Shown here: positions 55,200 through 64,000 of the stretch, one piece after another
Layout: the number at the start of each line of letters is the position of its first letter
Numbering within the stretch: position 1 is the stretch's first letter
The notes under the pieces: generated by a model
What the model was told of the DNA's origin: nothing
The model's input: only the letters and a program-made list of their open reading frames with translations
The model's database searches: none
Origin: Nemertoderma westbladi
Taxonomy: Eukaryota > Xenacoelomorpha > Nemertodermatida > Nemertodermatidae
Reading direction: 5' to 3'
DNA length: 64,000 nucleotides
NCBI GenBank assembly: GCA_032718475.1
Contig: JAUCBJ010001656.1
Span: 44,508-108,507, forward strand
Made by a program: the position numbers and the translations under genes

Positions 55200-57185
55200 G
55201 TCATCAGAAAATTACACTATATTACGGGACATGGTGTGTTTACTTTATGTTTACTTTTAGATCGTTGTTCTTACAATATGATTTTAGATTATCCAGAGCG
55301 TGTTGTACAGATGAGATGGAGTTTCCACATATTATCAGATCGTCCGCATACATATTGGCCAAACAGCCTGCCGCTATTATAATGAGTGGCAGGTCCGCCA
55401 CATATAGAATAAATAGGAGCCGTGAAAGTTTATCACCTTATAACGCCGATTGTTTGGGTTATCGGTTCTAGAACGTACGAGCCAAGACAGACACAGACGT
55501 AAATGACCGCGGTTCTAGAACGTACGAGCCAAGACAGACAAAGACGCAAATGACCGCGGTTCTAGAACGTACGAGCCAAGACAGACACAGACGTAAATGA
55601 CCGCGGTTCTAGAACGTACGAGCCAAGACAGACAAAGACGTAAATGACCGCGGTTCTAGAACGTACGAGCCAAGACAGACACAGACGTAAATGACCGCGG
55701 TTCTAGAACGTACGAGCCAAGACAGACAAAGACGTAAATGACCGCGGTTCTAGAACGTACGAGCCAAGACAGACAAAGACGTAAATGACCGCGGTTCTAG
55801 AACGTACGAGCCAAGACAGACAAAGACGTAAATGACCGCGGTTCTAGAACGTACGAGCCAAGACAGACAAAGACGTAAATGACCGCGGTTCTAGAACGTA
55901 CGAGCCAAGACAGACAAAGACGTAAATGACCGCGGTTCTAGAACGTACAAGCCAAGACAGACAAAGACGTAAATGACCGCGGTTCTAGAACGTACGAGCC
56001 AAGACAGACACAGACGTTAATGACCGCGGTTCTAGAACATACGAGCCAAGACAGACACAGACGTAAATGACCGCGGTTCTAGAACGTACGAGCCAAGACA
56101 GACACAGACGTACATGACCGCTAGGCCCATATACTTGCTAAGATTTTCTTACTAATTCCAAGCCCCGATAATTTCCAGCACAGCTTTGTTCTATTTATAG
56201 ATTCAAAACATTTCTGGAAGTGAATAAAGACGCAATACAAGTGACCCCTAGATGGCTGAATTGAATCTCTTATTCAGTTATAAATGTGTAAATAAATTTA
56301 TAAATTTATCTCCTTTGCCTTTATATAAAAGGGATGAGATAAGATGTGAGCCACACAACTGGGCATTTGCTTGAAGAGAAACACATAGAGAAAAATGCCG
56401 ATAAGAATGGTAATAAATGGCCGATCCGATTTCAGGATGTTGTTTGTGATTCCATACATTTGTTTGGTTTGTTGTTGTTTACCGCAATCGCGACTTCCGT
56501 GGCACTTATTGGGGAGTTCAGAGTCGGGTCGTAATTGTTTTCTGGCACATCCGGCATGGTTGGAGCTGGTCCTGCTGTCACTAGTTTTGAGAAGTGGCTG
56601 GCCCATTTATCTTCTGTGATTTGGTTGGCTGTTGATTTAGATGTGTTTTTACTCTTTAGAATGTTCCAGAACTTGTCGTTTTCACATTCCTCGACAAGAT
56701 TGTGTTGTTTGTTAGCCTGAAAGATTATCTTCTTGTCTAAAATTAGTTGTTTATACTTCCGTTGACTGTTTCTGAATTGGTCACGGGCTAGATCATTTGG
56801 GTTAGCTTTCATTAAATGCTGCCTTCGTTTCTTTGTGAGCACGGTGACAATTGGAGTCGAATCAGGGTTTAGGATTCCTGGTTGTTGGTGTGATGGCAGC
56901 GTTTGAGACTGCAGAATTCAGATTTGATCATGCTAGATCAATATCTTATTCATCCCGTTTCACGAATTCGTCTGGGTCTAGGAGTTGTTCTAGCTTTGTT
57001 GTATCGATCTGTCGGGTGGGTTGAGTTCTCTGTTTCCTGTTGTTTATGCTATTTTGGAGTGTTAGATTAACAGACACCCGTTGGTGTTTAGTGTTCATAG
57101 TTTGGATAACATCAATGGATATGTCATCCGCCGTGCTGTAATCTGTATAAACCGCATCGATGCTACTATAGATCCAATCTAGCAA
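55200..57185 (-). mobile_element. LINE, antisense, with a satellite grown inside its RT region
   Basis: Minus-strand order: 57185-56946, end of endonuclease/linker (VSVNLTLQNSINNRKQRT); 56842-56432, linker (FWNILKSKNTSKSTANQIT; WASHFSKL); start of RT at about 56430-56330 (CPVVWLTSYLIPF); motif A region at 56230-56115 (FIHFQKCFESINRTKLCWKL, GISKKILASIWA); a 47-bp array; then LLFILYVADLP and NMYADDLIICGNS (motifs B and C) at 55450-55290. Stops and frameshifts are present and Phe-Glu replaces the usual Phe-Asp of motif A, so it is inactive. Confidence 0.8.
55465..56112. repeat. 47-bp array with one TTCTAGAAC per unit
   Basis: About 14 units of ggttctagaacgtacgagcc, aagacagacaaagacgtaaa and tgaccgc, with few variants (caaag/cacag). 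It lies between RT motifs A and B of the surrounding LINE. Confidence 0.95.
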
Positions 57186-57217
57186 TGGTAAGTTGGAATA
57201 TCCGGATCATTTAGGCA

Positions 57218-60200
57218 ATGCAGCCCGAAACCATAAAGGCCCGCACTGAGTAGCTCGCCACGGCAGCCCGAAACCATAAAGGCCCGCACTGAGTAGCTCG
57301 CCACGGCAGTCCGAAACCATAAAGGCCCGCACTGAGTAGCTCGCCACGGCAGTCCGAAACCATAAAGGCCCGCACTGAGTAGCTCGCCACGGCAGCCCGA
57401 AACCATAAAGGCCCGCACTGAGTAGCTCGCCACGGCAGCCCGAAACCATAAAGGCCCGCACTGAGTAGCTCGCCACGGCAGCCCGAAACCATAAAGGCCC
57501 GCACTGAGTAGCTCGCCACGGCAGCCCGAAACCATAAAGGCCCGCACTGAGTAGCTCGCCACGGCAGTCCGAAACCATAAAGGCCCGCACTGAGTAGCTC
57601 GCCACGGCAGTCCGAAACCATAAAGGCCCGCACTGAGTAGCTCGCCACGGCAGCCCGAAACCATAAAGGCCCGCACTGAGTAGCTCGCCACGGCAGCCCG
57701 AAACCATAAAGGCCCGCACTGAGTAGCTCGCCACGGCAGCCCGAAACCATAAAGGCCCGCACTGAGTAGCTCGCCACGGCAGCCCGAAACCATAAAGGCC
57801 CGCACTGAGTAGCTCGCCACGGCAGCCCGAAACCATAAAGGCCCGCACTGAGTAGCTCGCCACGGCAGCCCGAAACCATAAAGGCCCGCACTGAGTAGCT
57901 CGCCACGGCAGCCCGAAACCATAAAGGCCCGCACTGAGTAGCTCGCCACGGCAGCCCGAAACCATAAAGGCCCGCACTGAGTAGCTCGCCACGGCAGTCC
58001 GAAACCATAAAGGCCCGCACTGAGTAGCTCGCCACGGCAGCCCGAAACCATAAAGGCCCGCACTGAGTAGCTCGCCACGGCAGCCCGAAACCATAAAGGC
58101 CCGCACTGAGTAGCTCGCCACGGCAGCCCGAAACCATAAAGGCCCGCACTGAGTAGCTCGCCACGGCAGCCCGAAACCATAAAGGCCCGCACTGAGTAGC
58201 TCGCCACGGCAGCCCGAAACCATAAAGGCCCGCACTGAGTAGCTCGCCACGGCAGCCCGAAACCATAAAGGCCCGCACTGAGTAGCTCGCCACGGCAGCC
58301 CGAAACCATAAAGGCCCGCACTGAGTAGCTCGCCACGGCAGCCCGAAACCATAAAGGCCCGCACTGAGTAGCTCGCCACGGCAGCCCGAAACCATAAAGG
58401 CCCGCACTGAGTAGCTCGCCACGGCAGCCCGAAACCATAAAGGCCCGCACTGAGTAGCTCGCCACGGCAGCCCGAAACCATAAAGGCCCGCACTGAGTAG
58501 CTCGCCACGGCAGTCCGAAACCATAAAGGCCCGCACTGAGTAGCTCGCCACGGCAGCCCGAAACCATAAAGGCCCGCACTGAGTAGCTCGCCACGGCAGC
58601 CCGAAACCATAAAGGCCCGCACTGAGTAGCTCGCCACGGCAGTCCGAAACCATAAAGGCCCGCACTGAGTAGCTCGCCACGGCAGCCCGAAACCATAAAG
58701 GCCCGCACTGAGTAGCTCGCCACGGCAGCCCGAAACCATAAAGGCCCGCACTGAGTAGCTCGCCACGGCAGCCCGAAACCATAAAGGCCCGCACTGAGTA
58801 GCTCGCCACGGCAGCCCGAAACCATAAAGGCCCGCACTGAGTAGCTCGCCACGGCAGCCCGAAACCATAAAGGCCCGCACTGAGTAGCTCGCCACGGCAG
58901 CCCGAAACCATAAAGGCCCGCACTGAGTAGCTCGCCACGGCAGCCCGAAACCATAAAGGCCCGCACTGAGTAGCTCGCCACGGCAGTCCGAAACCATAAA
59001 GGCCCGCACTGAGTAGCTCGCCACGGCAGCCCGAAACCATAAAGGCCCGCACTGAGTAGCTCGCCACGGCAGCCCGAAACCATAAAGGCCCGCACTGAGT
59101 AGCTCGCCACGGCAGCCCGAAACCATAAAGGCCCGCACTGAGTAGCTCGCCACGGCAGCCCGAAACCATAAAGGCCCGCACTGAGTAGCTCGCCACGGCA
59201 GCCCGAAACCATAAAGGCCCGCACTGAGTAGCTCGCCACGGCAGCCCGAAACCATAAAGGCCCGCACTGAGTAGCTCGCCACGGCAGCCCGAAACCATAA
59301 AGGCCCGCACTGAGTAGCTCGCCACGGCAGCCCGAAACCATAAAGGCCCGCACTGAGTAGCTCGCCACGGCAGCCCGAAACCATAAAGGCCCGCACTGAG
59401 TAGCTCGCCACGGCAGCCCGAAACCATAAAGGCCCGCACTGAGTAGCTCGCCACGGCAGTCCGAAACCATAAAGGCCCGCACTGAGTAGCTCGCCACGGC
59501 AGCCCGAAACCATAAAGGCCCGCACTGAGTAGCTCGCCACGGCAGCCCGAAACCATAAAGGCCCGCACTGAGTAGCTCGCCACGGCAGCCCGAAACCATA
59601 AAGGCCCGCACTGAGTAGCTCGCCACGGCAGCCCGAAACCATAAAGGCCCGCACTGAGTAGCTCGCCACGGCAGCCCGAAACCATAAAGGCCCGCACTGA
59701 GTAGCTCGCCACGGCAGCCCGAAACCATAAAGGCCCGCACTGAGTAGCTCGCCACGGCAGCCCGAAACCATAAAGGCCCGCACTGAGTAGCTCGCCACGG
59801 CAGCCCGAAACCATAAAGGCCCGCACTGAGTAGCTCGCCACGGCAGCCCGAAACCATAAAGGCCCGCACTGAGTAGCTCGCCACGGCAGCCCGAAACCAT
59901 AAAGGCCCGCACTGAGTAGCTCGCCACGGCAGCCCGAAACCATAAAGGCCCGCACTGAGTAGCTCGCCACGGCAGTCCGAAACCATAAAGGCCCGCACTG
60001 AGTAGCTCGCCACGGCAGCCCGAAACCATAAAGGCCCGCACTGAGTAGCTCGCCACGGCAGCCCGAAACCATAAAGGCCCGCACTGAGTAGCTCGCCACG
60101 GCAGCCCGAAACCATAAAGGCCCGCACTGAGTAGCTCGCCACGGCAGCCCGAAACCATAAAGGCCCGCACTGAGTAGCTCGCCACGGCAGCCCGAAACCA

Positions 60201-62210
60201 TAAAGGCCCGCACTGAGTAGCTCGCCACGGCAGCCCGAAACCATAAAGGCCCGCACTGAGTAGCTCGCCACGGCAGCCCGAAACCATAAAGGCCCGCACT
60301 GAGTAGCTCGCCACGGCAGTCCGAAACCATAAAGGCCCGCACTGAGTAGCTCGCCACGGCAGCCCGAAACCATAAAGGCCCGCACTGAGTAGCTCGCCAC
60401 GGCAGCCCGAAACCATAAAGGCCCGCACTGAGTAGCTCGCCACGGCAGCCCGAAACCATAAAGGCCCGCACTGAGTAGCTCGCCACGGCAGCCCGAAACC
60501 ATAAAGGCCCGCACTGAGTAGCTCGCCACGGCAGCCCGAAACCATAAAGGCCCGCACTGAGTAGCTCGCCACGGCAGCCCGAAACCATAAAGGCCCGCAC
60601 TGAGTAGCTCGCCACGGCAGCCCGAAACCATAAAGGCCCGCACTGAGTAGCTCGCCACGGCAGCCCGAAACCATAAAGGCCCGCACTGAGTAGCTCGCCA
60701 CGGCAGCCCGAAACCATAAAGGCCCGCACTGAGTAGCTCGCCACGGCAGCCCGAAACCATAAAGGCCCGCACTGAGTAGCTCGCCACGGCAGCCCGAAAC
60801 CATAAAGGCCCGCACTGAGTAGCTCGCCACGGCAGCCCGAAACCATAAAGGCCCGCACTGAGTAGCTCGCCACGGCAGTCCGAAACCATAAAGGCCCGCA
60901 CTGAGTAGCTCGCCACGGCAGCCCGAAACCATAAAGGCCCGCACTGAGTAGCTCGCCACGGCAGCCCGAAACCATAAAGGCCCGCACTGAGTAGCTCGCC
61001 ACGGCAGCCCGAAACCATAAAGGCCCGCACTGAGTAGCTCGCCACGGCAGCCCGAAACCATAAAGGCCCGCACTGAGTAGCTCGCCACGGCAGCCCGAAA
61101 CCATAAAGGCCCGCACTGAGTAGCTCGCCACGGCAGCCCGAAACCATAAAGGCCCGCACTGAGTAGCTCGCCACGGCAGCCCGAAACCATAAAGGCCCGC
61201 ACTGAGTAGCTCGCCACGGCAGCCCGAAACCATAAAGGCCCGCACTGAGTAGCTCGCCACGGCAGTCCGAAACCATAAAGGCCCGCACTGAGTAGCTCGC
61301 CACGGCAGCCCGAAACCATAAAGGCCCGCACTGAGTAGCTCGCCACGGCAGCCCGAAACCATAAAGGCCCGCACTGAGTAGCTCGCCACGGCAGTCCGAA
61401 ACCATAAAGGCCCGCACTGAGTAGCTCGCCACGGCAGCCCGAAACCATAAAGGCCCGCACTGAGTAGCTCGCCACGGCAGCCCGAAACCATAAAGGCCCG
61501 CACTGAGTAGCTCGCCACGGCAGCCCGAAACCATAAAGGCCCGCACTGAGTAGCTCGCCACGGCAGTCCGAAACCATAAAGGCCCGCACTGAGTAGCTCG
61601 CCACGGCAGCCCGAAACCATAAAGGCCCGCACTGAGTAGCTCGCCACGGCAGCCCGAAACCATAAAGGCCCGCACTGAGTAGCTCGCCACGGCAGCCCGA
61701 AACCATAAAGGCCCGCACTGAGTAGCTCGCCACGGCAGCCCGAAACCATAAAGGCCCGCACTGAGTAGCTCGCCACGGCAGCCCGAAACCATAAAGGCCC
61801 GCACTGAGTAGCTCGCCACGGCAGCCCGAAACCATAAAGGCCCGCACTGAGTAGCTCGCCACGGCAGCCCGAAACCATAAAGGCCCGCACTGAGTAGCTC
61901 GCCACGGCAGCCCGAAACCATAAAGGCCCGCACTGAGTAGCTCGCCACGGCAGCCCGAAACCATAAAGGCCCGCACTGAGTAGCTCGCCACGGCAGCCCG
62001 AAACCATAAAGGCCCGCACTGAGTAGCTCGCCACGGCAGCCCGAAACCATAAAGGCCCGCACTGAGTCGCTCGCCACGGCAGTCCGAAACCATAAAGGCC
62101 CGCACTGAGTAGCTCGCCACGGCAGCCCGAAACCATAAAGGCCCGCACTGAGTAGCTCGCCACGGCAGCCCGAAACCATAAAGGCCCGCACTGAGTAGCT
62201 CGCCACGGCA
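57218..62210. repeat. 43-bp satellite array, about 116 nearly identical units
   Basis: The unit is cagcccgaaaccataaaggc, ccgcactgagtagctcgcca, cgg. Almost the only variation is cagccc versus cagtcc (about 16 units, irregularly spaced), plus one gagtcg at about 62068. The minus strand has no stop in any phase of the unit. Because 43 is not a multiple of 3, all three minus frames are open for over 1600 codons with the same 43-residue repeat. Such frames are an automatic result of the sequence and are not called genes. Confidence 0.96.
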
Positions 62211-62710
62211 CGACGGGTGTTATTGTGATCCAGTCTGCAGTTAAGCAGACTCTCTTCTTCACTTTATTAATAAAATAGAAAAATTAAAATTAAAAAATTA
62301 AAATTAATATCCCTTTGAATAACCTGTTTTAAAAAAAGCGCTAAAACAAAAACATTCCGTCACTATTTATTTAGAACCGCCAGCCTTTTAATCAGTTATC
62401 CTCGCTCTCCTTCAAATCAAATGAACGAGGGGTTATTGATACTAGCTAGCTAATCTAATAATAGAACTAAAAGCATCATCTAACCTGGATGGATACCTTG
62501 CCACAGGGCCCGAAGCGGGCTGTGATTGGCCGACTATTTTTAGCCAAAGGAACGAAGAGTATTCGATTTTCTGTATTACTTTAACGGAAGCGGCTTCCTA
62601 TTGGCTATAGTAAGAGGTGTGAGGGAATCCCCAGGTTGTATTAGTAGGATGTATAAAGGTGCTATAATAAGTAAGAAAACGTTATAAATGAATGAATTAA
62701 AGTTTTCAAA
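62211..62710 (+). promoter_or_regulatory. Possible promoter-like stretch (TATA and CCAAT-type boxes)
   Basis: tgattggcc at about 62522, cctattggct at about 62597 and gtataaagg at 62650 are arranged like inverted CCAAT boxes upstream of a TATA box. No convincing downstream gene start was found. Weak. Confidence 0.25.
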
Positions 62711-62946
62711 ATGGTATTCAGGATGGTGGTAATTACATAATGATATTCAGGATGGTGGTAATTACATAATGATATTCAGGATGGTGGTAATTTCATAATG
62801 ATATTCAGGATGGTGGTAATTACATAATGATATTCAGGATGGTGGTAATTACATAATGGTATTCAGGATGGTGGTAATTACATAATGATATTCAGGATGG
62901 TGGTAATTACATAATGATATTCAGGATGGTGGTAATTACATAATAC
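62711..62946. repeat. 29-bp tandem repeat
   Basis: Eight units of gatattcaggatggtggtaa plus ttacataat, with minor variants. Confidence 0.93.
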
Positions 62947-63018
62947 ATATCAATGATGTTCTTATAGATTATATATACTGTATATTAATTGTCAATTATA
63001 TTCTTTTTCTATTATAGG

Positions 63019-63164
63019 ATTAACTGGATGTCGAAAACGACTATCTGCGGACAATATGACCATACGATACCGGGATATAACATTTGATAATGATAAGTAT
63101 GCGTTGATAAGTATATATCAATATTTGATGTCATATTCCGACTATCAATGTACTATTAATTGTT
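63019..63164 (+). CDS. Possible terminal exon, low confidence
   Basis: A good acceptor (attctttttctattatag) is followed by a phase-1 open stretch reading LTGCRKRLSADNMTIRYRDI and ending in TGA near 63164. No partner exon could be joined and no family is recognised. Confidence 0.2.
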
Positions 63165-63599
63165 GACGCATTTCACCTTACGTATACTAGGAGATTCTAT
63201 ATACATTCTGAATTAAAGAATATACGTTATTCTATACTGTCTGTATCTACTAGGACTGAGCTGCTTGGAGTACAAAATTAGAAAATTGTACGGTGATACA
63301 ACTACAGAGCCTAACAATGAAAGCCTAAATATGTAGAAAAAATGTAATGCAGCCAAGAGCAAAACGCACAATGCAATATCAATAAATAGTTTCGGTAATC
63401 AGATGTTATTTTGCAGCAAGACAATTTAGAAACGCAAAATGTGCAGAAGCGACCATCGCACTGGCATACTGTTGTTATTCCAACGTTATTCCAATTATAT
63501 TGTACATAACCTTTCTTTGGTTCAGTTGAATAACGTATTGTACCTAACCTTTTGGTTCTGATAACTGATAACATACAACTCGACAATTTTAAATTAAAA

Positions 63600-64000
63600 T
63601 GTTTGGTAATTTGAATAGTCCGGATTTTGTCCGTCTTCAGTCTATATTTCGGTTTTTGTCGGAGTTTTGTTTATTTTGGTGGTTCGTGCGTTAATTAAGG
63701 TAAAAAAATCACAGAAATTGACTTTATATCATATATAAAGTTATTTTTAGAAATTACACCTTTTTCAAAAACGGACAAAATCTAACGATTAAGTCGGTTT
63801 TTGTCAGTTTTCTTGTCCGTTTTTTGTCCGTTTTTTAATTTTATACGTTGTTCTAATTATAAGGTCATAAAATAAACCTTTTAAAACGCAATAAACGAGA
63901 TTTTTCTGAACAAAACTCATTTTTCATCAAAAAAATACCGTCCGATGTCGGATTTTTTTTAAAAACGGACAAAAAATGAGTGAACGCTTCACGATTTTGC
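63600..64000. repeat. Region rich in ttttgtccgtttt in both orientations
   Basis: ttttgtccg occurs several times on the + strand (63629, about 63822-63835) and inverted as cggacaaaa (63772, 63966). Probably part of a mobile element that continues past the window. Confidence 0.5.

Noticed and set aside
57179-62262. Three minus-strand open frames of over 1600 codons
   Set aside because: They are a property of a stop-free 43-bp unit; all three frames give the same repeat, and there is no start, splice or homology evidence.
62711-63164. Two-exon gene joining the 29-bp repeat start (ATG near 62711) to the exon at 63019
   Set aside because: Possible donors in the repeat give phase 0, which hits an immediate stop in the downstream exon.

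Overview
This is eukaryotic, almost certainly invertebrate animal, nuclear DNA. Genes have phase-consistent GT-AG introns. The window carries the 3' end of a filamin gene, several classes of non-LTR retrotransposon (LINE), an LTR retrotransposon of BEL/Pao type, tRNA-derived SINE heads and MITEs. There are no bacterial operons. The species cannot be named from the sequence. The filamin repeats are close to the animal filamins with a hinge before the last repeat, and nothing looks vertebrate-specific.

Region by region: 1-15521 holds the last five exons of filamin on the + strand (4670-4945, 9850-10023, 13281-13499, 14839-15048, 15334-15521; every junction is phase 1). The introns are inflated by tandem arrays: a 20-bp satellite (1-4599), a second 20-bp array, a 32-bp array and a 44-bp array. 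Two LINE insertions and a third LINE fragment also lie in the introns. 15750-22466 is noncoding, with a 15-bp array, a SINE-like piece and a 63-bp array. 22575-24815 is an antisense RTE-like LINE. 26250-29695 is a 57-bp array. 31093-41615 is one complete LTR insertion: two LTRs of about 1.06 kb, a 5-bp target duplication CAAGT, a decayed gag and protease, and no recognisable reverse transcriptase or integrase. 41.7-45.05 kb is a stack of nested elements. 45.05-47.06 kb is AT-rich and packed with the palindrome GTTCTAGAAC. 47694-49123 is a two-exon glycosyltransferase-like gene, apparently intact. 49.4-57.2 kb holds more elements, including a LINE whose RT reading frame carries an internal 47-bp array. 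57218-62210 is an almost perfectly homogeneous 43-bp array, followed by mostly unique sequence with a short 29-bp array.

Only two host genes are well supported: filamin (an actin crosslinker, 3' part only) and the Golgi-type glycosyltransferase. The most unusual property is that the filamin intron repeats look as if they were seeded from the filamin splice junctions themselves. The unit beside a given exon resembles that exon's own donor or acceptor boundary, at four of the five exons. The 44-bp array multiplies both a 5' splice site and a perfect CRE palindrome (TGACGTCA) about twenty times. Other notable points are a 172-bp perfect palindrome, an LTR element whose pol position holds an unknown reading frame, and HSE-like TTCTAGAA palindromes spread over three regions.
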